DNA of 59,278 nt from Bacteroidota bacterium (GTDB lineage Bacteria; Bacteroidota; Bacteroidia; Chitinophagales; Chitinophagaceae). A program made the position numbers and the translations under genes. The stretch covers positions 1 to 59,278 of the forward strand of contig JAFAEW010000135.1 of assembly GCA_023423835.1 (NCBI GenBank). Reading direction: 5' to 3'. Every line of letters starts with the position of its first letter. Position 1 is the stretch's first letter. Shown piece after piece: positions 16,537 through 24,883 of this stretch. The notes beneath the pieces were generated by a model. The model saw only the letters and a program-made list of their open reading frames with translations. It ran no database searches and was not told the origin of the DNA.

Positions 16537-17493
16537 ATGAAAAAAATCGGAATCTTACATGGACAGGAACGAAGTTTTCCAAAAGCCTTCATTGAGCGGG
16601 TAAACAGCAAAAACATCAAGGACATTCAGGCCGAAGCGGTTAGAATTGACAAGGTTATTCAGGGCGAAGCAACGGGCTATGCCGTAATTTTTGACCGCAT
16701 AAGCCAGGACGTACCTTTTTACCGTGCTTATCTGAAAAACGCGGCCTTGTCGGGAACTATCGTAATCAACAATCCTTTTTGGTGGAGTGCCGATGATAAA
16801 TTCTTTAACAACTGCCTCGCGACAAAGATTGATGTACCTGTTCCCAAGACCGTTATCCTTCCCAGTAAAGAATTGCCTCCCGACACTTCGGATATTTCAT
16901 TTGCCAATCTTGCATATCCCCTCGATTGGGAAGGTATCTTTAATTATGTAGGATTTCCGGCTTACATGAAACCCTATGCCGGGGGCGGCTGGAAACACGT
17001 TTATAAGATCAGCGGAATCGATGACTTCTTCCAGAAATATGGTGAAACCGGACAACTGGTAATGTTGTTGCAGGAAGAGATCGTCTTTACCGAATACTAT
17101 CGCTGTTATTGTATCGGGGGAAAATATGTGCGAATAATGCCCTATGAGCCCCGCAATCCACATCATTTGCGATATGCAGCCGATTTCAAGGCAAGTCCGG
17201 AACTGCATAAGAAGATGGAAGACATTGTTTTGCGTTTGAATAAGTTTCTAGGATATGATTTCAATACTGTAGAATTAGCGGTTCGCGACGGCGTCCCTTA
17301 TGCGATTGACTTCGGAAATCCTGCTCCCGATGCCGATAAAAACAGTGTGGGAGAAGAAAATTTCGAATGGGTGGTTGAAACAGCTGCAACCTTCGCTATT
17401 GAGAAGGCACAGGAATACGATGAAAAACGCGAGGACCTGTATTGGGGTGAATTTGTAAAACGAAGCGCGGCAAATAAAAAACTGTATCCTTAA
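16537..17493 (+). CDS. ATP-grasp domain ligase (RimK-like)
   Basis: A 318-residue ATP-grasp protein. ATP-grasp enzymes activate a carboxylate as an acyl phosphate and join it to an amine. The nucleotide lobe includes FPAYMKPYAGGGWKHVYKI (phosphate-binding Lys and glycine loop, near residue 150) and VMLLQEEI, and the metal-binding end has YAIDFGNPAPD near residue 255. The N-terminal 110 residues form a pre-ATP-grasp domain beginning MKKIGILHGQERSFP. The substrate is unknown. It lies 112 bases upstream of a GCS2-type carboxylate-amine ligase on the same strand; this pairing of two peptide-bond-forming folds is recurrent in bacteria and suggests synthesis of a small peptide-like metabolite or peptide tag. 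Confidence 0.85.
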   Translation: MKKIGILHGQERSFPKAFIERVNSKNIKDIQAEAVRIDKVIQGEATGYAVIFDRISQDVPFYRAYLKNAALSGTIVINNPFWWSADDKFFNNCLATKIDVPVPKTVILPSKELPPDTSDISFANLAYPLDWEGIFNYVGFPAYMKPYAGGGWKHVYKISGIDDFFQKYGETGQLVMLLQEEIVFTEYYRCYCIGGKYVRIMPYEPRNPHHLRYAADFKASPELHKKMEDIVLRLNKFLGYDFNTVELAVRDGVPYAIDFGNPAPDADKNSVGEENFEWVVETAATFAIEKAQEYDEKREDLYWGEFVKRSAANKKLYP

Positions 17494-17605
17494 TTTAAAA
17501 AGTACCAAATCACTACGCTAAGAACTGGTCAGATAACTGATTGAAGCAGCACCTGCCTTTTGTTAAATCGCTCAGTCGATTATTATTGATCGTTAATCAA
17601 ATTGT

Positions 17606-18715
17606 ATGGCAAGTATAAATTACAAACATTTCACTTTAGGGATCGAGGAAGAATATATGGTGATAGACCCGGTAACGAGGGAATTGAAAAGCCATGAGCA
17701 AAAGATCGTTACCGAGGGGCAAAAGATCATCATGGATAAGGTAAAAGCCGAGATGCATCAGGCCGTAGTGGAGGTAGGAACCGACATTTGTCAGAATATC
17801 GATGAGGCATTGAAAGATGTGGCGACATTAAGAGGCACTATTGCGCAGATTGCGGGAGAGCTAGGCTATTGGGTAGGCGCATCGGGAACCCACCCCTTCA
17901 GCCTTTGGCAGAGCCAGCTCATCACCGATCACATCCGCTACAATCAGATTATCATGGAATTGCAGGAAGCGGCAAGAAGTAACCTGATCTTCGGACTGCA
18001 CGTGCATGTGGGAATGGAAGACCGGAAAATGGCCATTCATATCGCAAACTCGGCCCGCTATTTTTTGCCGCACGTTTATGCGCTCAGCACCAATTCGCCA
18101 TTTTGGGAAGGAAGGAAAACCGGCTACAAATCCTTCCGGACCAAGGTTTTCGATAAGTTTCCAAGAACCGGAATCCCTGATCTTTTCGACAGCATTGAAG
18201 CCTATGATAATTATGTAAACCTGCTGATTAAAACAAATTGTATTGACAATGCCAAAAAGATATGGTGGGATCTGAGGGTGCACCCATTTTTCAACACTGT
18301 AGAATTCCGCATCTGCGATGTTCCGATGACGATTGATGAAACCATTGCCATCGCAGCTTTGTTTCAGGCGATCTGTGCAAAACTATACAAACTGAAAAGC
18401 CAGAATTTGAATTTTATGACCTACCAACGGGCCCTCATCAATGAAAACAAATGGCGGGCAGGACGATACGGAATCGATGGAACCCTGATTGATTTTGGGA
18501 AAGAAACCGAAGTAAATACGCGTATCCTCATTTACGAGCTCCTCGATTTTGTGGATGATGTGCTCGACGATCTCGGTAGCCGTCATGCGGTAAATCTTGT
18601 TCACAAGATCATGGACGCCGGAACTGGTGCAGACCGTCAACTCGCGATATTTGAAGAAACACAAAGCCTCGTAGATGTGGTGGATTATATCCATTCACAA
18701 TTTCTCGCACAGTAG
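17606..18715 (+). CDS. Carboxylate-amine ligase (GCS2, YbdK-type)
   Basis: A 369-residue member of the glutamate-cysteine ligase family 2. The family signature GIEEEYMVIDPVTREL appears at residues 12-27, followed by HQAVVEVGTDIC, the metal-binding LIFGLHVHVGM near residue 130 and the substrate-region FNTVEFRICDVP near residue 235. Members ligate an alpha-carboxylate, often glutamate, to an amine with ATP; YbdK has weak glutamate-cysteine ligase activity. It ends with a genuine TAG stop, which shows TAG is used as a stop in this genome. Together with the preceding ATP-grasp ligase it forms a putative amidoligase module. Confidence 0.9.
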   Translation: MASINYKHFTLGIEEEYMVIDPVTRELKSHEQKIVTEGQKIIMDKVKAEMHQAVVEVGTDICQNIDEALKDVATLRGTIAQIAGELGYWVGASGTHPFSLWQSQLITDHIRYNQIIMELQEAARSNLIFGLHVHVGMEDRKMAIHIANSARYFLPHVYALSTNSPFWEGRKTGYKSFRTKVFDKFPRTGIPDLFDSIEAYDNYVNLLIKTNCIDNAKKIWWDLRVHPFFNTVEFRICDVPMTIDETIAIAALFQAICAKLYKLKSQNLNFMTYQRALINENKWRAGRYGIDGTLIDFGKETEVNTRILIYELLDFVDDVLDDLGSRHAVNLVHKIMDAGTGADRQLAIFEETQSLVDVVDYIHSQFLAQ

Positions 18716-18799
18716 ATTTTTCTACCTTTTGCTTATCCGGGTTCCTGAATGGAACAGTTTTGGAAGAGGTAGACAGAATCTACAAAACTGTAATAAAAC

Positions 18800-19828
18800 A
18801 TGAAGATCTTTATGAGTGGCGCCACCGGATATATTGGACATCCGCTGGCATTCAGATTGGCTAACGAAGGCAATACCATTCATGCTTTATGCCGCACTCC
18901 TTCCAAAGAAAAATTGATCCAGCATGAAAACATAAAAGTTTTCAAGGGCGATATTACAGACTACGATTCGGTTTTGACAGCGATGAAAGGATGCACGCAG
19001 GTGTATCATCTGGCCGGTTATGTAAGTGTTTACGCAAAAGACAATTCGATATTCTACGATGTAAACGTTGGAGGAACAAAAAACATTCTCGATGCGGCAA
19101 ATGCCCTCGGCATTGACCGTGTATGTTTTACTTCAACTGCCGGTGTTTTGGGACCATCGAAAGGTAAACCGGTAGAAGAAAGCGACAAAAGAATAGGAAC
19201 GGCATTTTCACCCTATGAAGATTCTAAAACCAAGGCGGAGGATCTTTGCCGGGAATATGTTAAGCAAAAAGGAATGGAGGTTGTAATGGTAAATCCCCCG
19301 AGAATTTATGGAGAAGGAATTGAGTCGGAAAGCAATGCAGTTACCAAGTTGATGAAATGGTATATTGAAGGCAAATGGAAGCTTCTTCCCGGCAACGGCA
19401 AACGTACCGGAAGCTATGTGCATATCGATGATGTGGTAAACGGACATGTATTGGCAATGGAAAGAGGAAGACCGGGTGAACGGTATATTCTGTCGGGAGA
19501 AAATTTGAGTTACACTGAATTTTTCGGATTGATCTCAGAACTTTCCGGCAAAAAGAATTTCCTGATCCCCGTGCCTGTTCCACTCATGATCGCAACCGGA
19601 TATGTGATGACAGGTCTTGCAAAAATTACCGGGAAACCGCCGTTACTGACCGCGGCCTGGGCGGAAAAATTTTCCTACGACTGGTCGCTGAGTTGTGAGA
19701 AAGCAAAAAAAGAACTTGGATACAGTTTTATTTCAGCCAGAGAAGGATTTAAAAAAACTATTGATGCCATTTTGAATAACCAGCGGGAGGAAAACGTTCA
19801 TAAAACCAGGTCGCTTAATTTAAATTAA
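18800..19828 (+). CDS. NAD-dependent epimerase/dehydratase (extended SDR)
   Basis: A 342-residue extended SDR. It begins MKIFMSGATGYIGHPLAFRL, with the nucleotide motif G-A-T-G-Y-I-G, and carries a catalytic Tyr-x-x-x-Lys (YEDSK) near residue 140 after FTSTAGVLG. It resembles hopanoid-associated or dihydroflavonol-reductase-like SDRs. A 'TACCTTTTGC' stretch at about 18731 could be an off-consensus promoter. It is followed after six bases by a classical SDR and then by a deacetylase, so these three probably form one transcript. The substrate is unknown; it is a distant paralogue of the reductase at 7639. Confidence 0.88.
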   Translation: MKIFMSGATGYIGHPLAFRLANEGNTIHALCRTPSKEKLIQHENIKVFKGDITDYDSVLTAMKGCTQVYHLAGYVSVYAKDNSIFYDVNVGGTKNILDAANALGIDRVCFTSTAGVLGPSKGKPVEESDKRIGTAFSPYEDSKTKAEDLCREYVKQKGMEVVMVNPPRIYGEGIESESNAVTKLMKWYIEGKWKLLPGNGKRTGSYVHIDDVVNGHVLAMERGRPGERYILSGENLSYTEFFGLISELSGKKNFLIPVPVPLMIATGYVMTGLAKITGKPPLLTAAWAEKFSYDWSLSCEKAKKELGYSFISAREGFKKTIDAILNNQREENVHKTRSLNLN

Positions 19829-19834
19829 CAGCTG

Positions 19835-20656
19835 ATGATTTCAGAAAGACAGCAAGGGGAAGAAAAATATTACTCACTCATTACAGGTGCCGGTTGTGGC
19901 ATCGGACGGGCTTTAGCGGTGGAATGTGCATCAAGATCTCAAAACCTTTTGCTCGTTGCTTTGCCGGGAAAAGAATTAAACGAAACGCAAACTTTTATAC
20001 GGAACAATTTTGACGTGGAATGTTACTGTTTGGGAATCGATCTCAGCCAACACTGCTCTGCAACTGAGGTTTTTAACTGGACAAAAAAAAATAAGTTTAA
20101 AGTAAATGTATTGATCAACAATGTAGGTATCGGATCTAAAGGCGCTTTCGAAGAAATGCCGGTTGAGTTCTACTATACGCAGTTGAATCTGAACGTTGTT
20201 AATACCTGTATCCTCACCCGGGTATTTATTGATGAATTGAAATTGAATACGCCTTCTTATATTCTCAATGTGGGAAGCCTGGGAGGATTTTTTTCAATTC
20301 CCGATAAAGTCGTCTATTCCGCTTCCAAATCTTTTGTTCACAGCTTCAGTAAAAGTTTGAGACTTGAATTGAGAGAAATGGATATTTCGGTCTCCTTATT
20401 GTGTCCGGGCGGAACTGACAGCAATCGCAAGACGATCGCATCCAATAAGGATCTGAAAGGATTTGCAAAGCTATCTGTTTTACAACCCGAGGTAGTAGCC
20501 CGGGAAGGAATCGAGGGGATGATGAAAAAGAAAGCCACTATTATTCCGGGATTTTTCAACAGGGCTTATTTTCATCTAAGTAAGATTTCGCCGCAATTCG
20601 TTGAAGATTTTTTTGTGTTGAATGCTTTTAAACATGTGAAAAAACACAGCTATTAG
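19835..20656 (+). CDS. Short-chain dehydrogenase/reductase (classical SDR)
   Basis: A 273-residue classical SDR with TGAGCGIG (T-G-x3-G-x-G) at about residues 17-24, the structural NNVG motif, catalytic Ser in NVGSLGGFFS and Y-S-A-S-K near residue 163. The C-terminus lacks the usual substrate loop signature, and the family resembles DltE/YqjQ-type SDRs. It starts six bases after the epimerase stop, so translation is probably coupled. The substrate is unknown. The first 12 residues (MISERQQGEEKY) are unconserved but no better start exists. Confidence 0.85.
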   Translation: MISERQQGEEKYYSLITGAGCGIGRALAVECASRSQNLLLVALPGKELNETQTFIRNNFDVECYCLGIDLSQHCSATEVFNWTKKNKFKVNVLINNVGIGSKGAFEEMPVEFYYTQLNLNVVNTCILTRVFIDELKLNTPSYILNVGSLGGFFSIPDKVVYSASKSFVHSFSKSLRLELREMDISVSLLCPGGTDSNRKTIASNKDLKGFAKLSVLQPEVVAREGIEGMMKKKATIIPGFFNRAYFHLSKISPQFVEDFFVLNAFKHVKKHSY

Positions 20657-20685
20657 GATTTCCCGAAACAACCAAAAGTATTAGT

Positions 20686-21684
20686 ATGATAAAGATCGTT
20701 CCACTTCTGTTTCTGACCGCTTGTTTATCCTTCAAGGTGTCAGCTCAAACTACCTATGCAGAAAAACTCGGATTTCCAAAGGGAGCAAAGGTTTTGATAT
20801 TGCACGTAGATGATGCGGGAATGAGTTACGAATCAAACCAGGGAGCGATTGATGCGCTGACAAAAGGCGTGGCTACCTCTACAAGTGTGATGATGCCCTG
20901 CGGATGGGTTCCCGGATTTGTTCACTGGCTGAAAGAAAATCCTGCCGTAGATGCGGGATTACATCTGACGCTGACTTCCGAATGGAAGGATTACCGCTGG
21001 GGCCCGCTTTCAGGAAAACCGGCGGTGCCGGGACTTACAGATGCCGAAGGCGCCTTGTGGCCAACGGTGGAAGATGTTGTGAAAAATGCAACGGCAGACG
21101 AAGTCTATTCAGAAATTAAAGCGCAGTTGGAACGGGCGAAAACGATGGGTTTTGATCCCACACATTTAGACAGTCATATGGGAACTTTATTCGCAACTCC
21201 CTCATTCATGGAAGAATACCTGCGGCTCGGAATCGAAAATAAAATTCCGGTGATGCTGCCTGCGGGAGCCGGTGAAGTCATTAAACAACAAATGCATCTC
21301 GATGAGACTTATATGCAGCAGATCCGTCTCCTCGGTAAAAAGCTTTGGGAGGCCGGTCTCCCGGTTTTGGATGATTTATATAATGAAACCTACGAATGGA
21401 AAATCCCGCAGGAAATTCAAAACGACGATGCTCAAGTAGATGCGTATAAAACCAAAAAATACATCGCTGCGCTAAAGAAATTGAAACCGGGCGCAACGAT
21501 GATGATCATGCATTGCACCATCGGCTCAGATATTTTTGGACAGATTTCCGATTCTGGTCCTTTGAGAAAAGGCGATCTTTTTGCCATGATGAATCCCGCT
21601 TTTAAGGAGGCATTGCAAAATGAAGGCATCGTCCTCACCACCTGGAGGGAGCTGATGCAGAGAAGAATGAAGGCCGGCGATTAG
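20686..21684 (+). CDS. Exported ChbG/HpnK-family deacetylase (YdjC-like)
   Basis: A 332-residue protein with a signal peptide ending near residue 20 (FLTACLSFKVSAQT). The carbohydrate deacetylase fold of the ChbG/HpnK family shows metal-ligand motifs LHVDDAGMSYESN (Asp-Asp), GLHLTLTSEW and PTHLDSHMGTLFA. These enzymes deacetylate N-acetylated sugars such as chitooligosaccharides. This exported form likely acts in the periplasm. It lies 29 bases after the SDR gene in the same direction and converges on a small acidic gene. Most bacterial ChbG proteins are cytoplasmic; a signal peptide is common in Bacteroidota versions. Confidence 0.9.
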   Translation: MIKIVPLLFLTACLSFKVSAQTTYAEKLGFPKGAKVLILHVDDAGMSYESNQGAIDALTKGVATSTSVMMPCGWVPGFVHWLKENPAVDAGLHLTLTSEWKDYRWGPLSGKPAVPGLTDAEGALWPTVEDVVKNATADEVYSEIKAQLERAKTMGFDPTHLDSHMGTLFATPSFMEEYLRLGIENKIPVMLPAGAGEVIKQQMHLDETYMQQIRLLGKKLWEAGLPVLDDLYNETYEWKIPQEIQNDDAQVDAYKTKKYIAALKKLKPGATMMIMHCTIGSDIFGQISDSGPLRKGDLFAMMNPAFKEALQNEGIVLTTWRELMQRRMKAGD

Positions 21685-21686
21685 GA

Positions 21687-21875
21687 TCAGTCGCTTTCCG
21701 CTGATTCTTCTTCCTCATCGCGGTTTACCTTGATGAGCGGTTCGTCTTCCCCAACGGTGAAAAATCCGTTTTCGATTTCCAGTTGGTCGTCGGTCACCGG
21801 TTCAATCCGCGATTCACCGGTTTTCTTTCGCATTGCTTCTGCTTCCTCTGTTCTTTTTTCTTCGTCCTTATCCAT
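21687..21875 (-). CDS. Small acidic hypothetical protein (62 aa)
   Basis: A 62-residue frame beginning MDKDEEKRTEEAEAMRKK, highly charged and ending in an acidic run. It is likely disordered and cytoplasmic. It converges with the deacetylase gene two bases away and is divergent from obg, leaving 86 bases that would hold both promoters. No family is recognised. It is similar in style to the 85-residue protein at 5435. The frame is supported by its placement and its amino-acid usage only. Confidence 0.55.
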   Translation of the reverse strand: MDKDEEKRTEEAEAMRKKTGESRIEPVTDDQLEIENGFFTVGEDEPLIKVNRDEEEESAESD

Positions 21876-21941
21876 AATAAATTATTGATATTACTATAAA
21901 ACTGCTAACATAATGCCAGAAGCCATCGATTATATAACCGT

Positions 21942-21949
21942 TATCTTTG
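21942..21949 (+). promoter_or_regulatory. -7 promoter box TATCTTTG of obg
   Basis: TATCTTTG matches TAnnTTTG exactly and ends 12 bases before the obg ATG, predicting a leader of about six bases. No convincing -33 TTTG is seen. Confidence 0.45.
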
Positions 21950-21961
21950 TTCTAATAAATT

Positions 21962-22963
21962 ATGGAGAAAACAAATTTCATCGACTATATCCGTATCTTT
22001 TGTAAAAGTGGACATGGCGGAGCAGGAAGCCGGCATTTTATGCGAACGAAATTCAATCCGAAGGCCGGCCCTGATGGAGGTGACGGAGGCAGAGGCGGAC
22101 ATATAATTCTCAGAGGAAACAGCCAGCTTTGGACGCTGCTGCACCTGCGTTATTACAAAAATGTGATTGCACAAAACGGTGAGAATGGAAGCAAGAATAA
22201 TTCAACCGGGAAAAACGGGAAAGATGTCTACATAGATGTGCCGCTCGGAACAATTGCCCTTGATGAGGAAACCGGCGAAAAAGTTGCGGAAATCCTGACC
22301 GACAAACAAGAAGTGATCTTCCTGCCCGGAGGAAGAGGCGGATTAGGCAATGCACATTTTGCCACTGCTACGCAACAGACACCCGACTACGCGCAGCCGG
22401 GCGAAGATGGCCAGGAAGGTTGGAAAATATTAGAACTGAAGGTATTGGCGGATGTAGGCTTGGTAGGATTTCCAAACGCCGGAAAGTCAACCTTGTTGTC
22501 GGTGATCACTGCCGCAAAACCGCAGATTGCCAATTATGCTTTTACTACATTGACGCCCCAACTTGGAATTGTTGCTTATCGCGACAACCGGTCTTTTTGC
22601 GTGGCCGATCTTCCGGGAATTATTGAGGGAGCGGCGGAAGGGAAAGGATTGGGTCACCGGTTTCTCAGGCATATTGAACGAAATTCGGTTTTGCTTTTCA
22701 TGATTCCAGCCGATAGCCAGGATCATAAAAAAGAATTTGAAGTGTTGGTCAATGAATTGAGAGAATACAACCCGGAAATGTTGCAAAAGGAATTTGTCAT
22801 CGCGATCAGCAAAAGCGATATGCTTGATGACGAATTAAAAGCAGCCATCTCAAAAGAGCTGCCGGAAAACATTCCGCACCTGTTCATATCGTCACATACA
22901 GAAAGCGGATTAACAGAATTAAAAGATTTGCTCTGGGAAAAACTGAATGAACAACCGTCCTGA
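21962..22963 (+). CDS. obg: GTPase ObgE/CgtA
   Basis: A 333-residue Obg-family GTPase involved in late 50S ribosome assembly and stress control. The glycine-rich Obg domain fills residues 1-158 (GGAGSRHFMRTKFNPKAGPD, GGDGGRGG). The G domain has G1 GFPNAGKST near residue 166, the switch sequence TTLTPQLG, G3 DLPGIIEGA, and G5 SSHTE. The G4 motif reads SKSD rather than the usual NKxD, a known variation in some Obg proteins. The C-terminal OCT domain is absent, as is common. It is transcribed alone. Confidence 0.96.
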   Translation: MEKTNFIDYIRIFCKSGHGGAGSRHFMRTKFNPKAGPDGGDGGRGGHIILRGNSQLWTLLHLRYYKNVIAQNGENGSKNNSTGKNGKDVYIDVPLGTIALDEETGEKVAEILTDKQEVIFLPGGRGGLGNAHFATATQQTPDYAQPGEDGQEGWKILELKVLADVGLVGFPNAGKSTLLSVITAAKPQIANYAFTTLTPQLGIVAYRDNRSFCVADLPGIIEGAAEGKGLGHRFLRHIERNSVLLFMIPADSQDHKKEFEVLVNELREYNPEMLQKEFVIAISKSDMLDDELKAAISKELPENIPHLFISSHTESGLTELKDLLWEKLNEQPS

Positions 22964-22992
22964 GTTTTCCTGTTTGTAATATAGAAAATGTT

Positions 22993-23589
22993 TCAGCCGA
23001 CATCTTTCAGCCGCCACAGATGCATGCAGGCATAAGTGCGGTAAGGCTTCCATTTGTCAGAGATCCTGATCATCTTTTCCTTCAACTTCTTTTTGTCAGT
23101 TAAACGGATTCCATACTAATGAATCATTGTTTGCTGAATGTTCAAATCATCCGCTGCAAAAACGTCCTTCCGGCCAAGTGTGAACATCAATATCATCTCG
23201 ACCGTCCACCTGCCGACGCCCTTTATTTCCGTAAGCAATTTTATGATCGATTCATTATCCATTGACTCAATCTCACTTCTGGTAATAGCCTTCCCGAGAA
23301 AAAAGGTTGCAACATTATGCACATAAGCGGCCTTTGCCTTTGAAAGTCCGATGGAACGGAGCTGTTGGGGAGAAACAGCAACAATTTCTTCCAATGCCGG
23401 TTCTCGTCCGCCAAAAACTGAATAGAAGCGCTGCTTAATTACCGAGGCAACCTTTGTACTCAGTTGCTGAGAGATGATACTGCTTATCAAAGCGATTTCT
23501 AACCTGCTGTCTGATCCCTGCAATTCAATTTTTTCAGTGAGTGCCGGCAACAATTTTTTATCTTTTTGCAGATGTGAGAAGTAATCCAT
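22993..23589 (-). pseudogene. HhH-GPD DNA-3-methyladenine glycosylase gene with in-frame amber stop at codon 158
   Basis: The first 157 codons encode an AlkA-type base-excision glycosylase: SIISQQLSTKVASVI, the helix-hairpin-helix LTEIKGVGRWTVEMILMF near residues 119-136, and the catalytic Asp in DVFAADDLNIQQ (Asp148). A TAG at 23116-23118 then interrupts the frame, but the same frame continues for another 40 codons with unmistakable family sequence (YGIRLTDKKKLKEKM, then WKPYRTYACMHLWRLKD) and ends at TGA 22993. The family normally has Leu before YG at this point; TTG to TAG is one base change. The result is a 157-residue product lacking its final helices, readthrough, or a sequencing error. 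TAG is a normal stop elsewhere in the window. A TATCTTTC box lies 12 bases before the ATG. Confidence 0.8.
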
Positions 23590-23673
23590 AGTTATAATCC
23601 GGAAAGATAATCATTGCAATAATTATATTCCCAAACAGATTTATTGCCTATTGAGAATGGAGACGTAAAACGA

Positions 23674-23708
23674 GGTTTATTGCGGATTAAATCAGGTTTA
23701 TGCGGAGG
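23674..23708 (+). repeat. Direct repeat GGTTTAT(T)GCGGA upstream of nirK
   Basis: GGTTTATTGCGGA (23674-23686) and GGTTTATGCGGAGG (23695-23708) are near-identical copies whose starts are 21 bases apart, two helical turns. They lie about 45-75 bases upstream of the likely nirK promoter region, a usual place for an activator. They could be an operator; nothing else in the gap explains them. Confidence 0.35.
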
Positions 23709-23762
23709 TGGGCATCAAATTAGTGTAATTTTACATGTTACCTATTTTAAAACTTTGATATT

Positions 23763-24788
23763 ATGAAACACATTCTTTTTGTCTTTGCAATGCTGTTTAT
23801 ATTCTCCGGCTGTAAGGAAAACAGGAATTCAACTGCAAATGCCAATATGGTTTTAGGCGCTCCTGAAGCGGTGGTTAGCTCTGCTCCAAATACTGAAATG
23901 GAAAAAGGTCCTATTGAATATGCACCGAAAGTTCCGGCAATAGAAGATAAGGATACGGTGGATATTAAAATTGATGCGCGGCATAAAATGTATACGGTAG
24001 CAAGAGATTATCCATATTATGCCTGGGTGTTTGGCGACTCCATTCCGGGTCCTGTAATTCATTTGCGGGTGGGACAGACCATCCGGTTTTCCATGACTGA
24101 CCGGAGCAACGATTCAATGCCACCGATGGCAATGGCAATGAATATGCAACCCATGCAACATTCCTGGGATTTTCACGCCGCAATGGTTAACCCTGAAGAC
24201 AAGTTCCGCTCCATTGATCCGGGACAAACAATCAGCTTTACCTGGACGGCCAATTATCCGGGTGTATTTATGTATCATTGCGGAACTCCTTCTGTTTTAA
24301 TGCATTTGAGTAATGGAATGATCGGCATGGTGATCGTGGAACCGAAAGACGGATTTCCCTCAACTGCAGATACTTCTTTTGCAATCGTTCAAAATGAATA
24401 TTATATGCGAAAGGTTGGAGATGCCTACGCCTATGATACCACCAAGGCGTTGTCAAAGCAACCCACTTTCGTAACCTTCAACGGAAAGTCAGGCCAATAC
24501 GTGGTAAGACCGCTGAGAGCAAAGGCAGGTCAACGGGTGAGAATGTATATTCTGAATGCCGGTCCGAATAATATCACAAATTTTCATGTAATTGGATGTA
24601 TATTCGATAAGGTTTGGCTGGATGGAAATCCTAAGAATGAATTGAATGGTATGCAAGCCGTTTTGCTGGGTCCGGCAAGCGGAGCCATTGTGGAATTTGT
24701 GTTACCGGAAAAAGGAAAATACACCTTTGTAGATCATTCCTTTGCCGATGCAGAAAAAGGTGCGATTGGCGTTATTGTGGCGGAATAA
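23763..24788 (+). CDS. nirK: Copper-containing nitrite reductase, lipoprotein form
   Basis: A 341-residue two-cupredoxin protein. A lipoprotein signal ends at Cys17 (LFIFSGC), so it is probably membrane-anchored in the periplasm or outer membrane. All NirK ligands are visible with family spacing. Type 1 copper: His133, Cys173, His181, Met186 (YHCGTPSVLMHLSNGM). Type 2 copper: His138, His172, His325. Catalytic Asp136 and His275 are also present. NirK reduces nitrite to nitric oxide. A methionine-rich stretch (six Met in residues 119-131) sits directly before His133, which is unusual. AAACTTTG five bases before the ATG may be a degenerate -7 box. A haem-copper-like membrane protein and a cytochrome c follow, plausibly its redox partners. 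Confidence 0.9.
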   Translation: MKHILFVFAMLFIFSGCKENRNSTANANMVLGAPEAVVSSAPNTEMEKGPIEYAPKVPAIEDKDTVDIKIDARHKMYTVARDYPYYAWVFGDSIPGPVIHLRVGQTIRFSMTDRSNDSMPPMAMAMNMQPMQHSWDFHAAMVNPEDKFRSIDPGQTISFTWTANYPGVFMYHCGTPSVLMHLSNGMIGMVIVEPKDGFPSTADTSFAIVQNEYYMRKVGDAYAYDTTKALSKQPTFVTFNGKSGQYVVRPLRAKAGQRVRMYILNAGPNNITNFHVIGCIFDKVWLDGNPKNELNGMQAVLLGPASGAIVEFVLPEKGKYTFVDHSFADAEKGAIGVIVAE

Positions 24789-24794
24789 CCTGCG

Positions 24795-24827
24795 TTGGAA
24801 ATTTTCGGAAAACAGAATCTATGTTTC
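24795..24827 (+). promoter_or_regulatory. Possible promoter TTGG-N21-TATGTTTC
   Basis: TTGG at 24795-24798 and TATGTTTC at 24820-24827 are spaced by 21 bases and each differs from TTTG / TAnnTTTG by one base. They lie between nirK and the membrane protein gene, so the latter may be transcribed separately. Confidence 0.25.
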
Positions 24828-24883
24828 ATCTAATAATATAAGCGTTTCGGGAAACAGCTCAGATAATTATTAAACAACTGCCG

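Noticed and set aside
23116..23118. Pyrrolysine or amber-reassignment reading of the glycosylase TAG.
   Set aside because: TAG ends other genes normally here (for example at 18715 and 30276), and no supporting Pyl genes are visible in the window.
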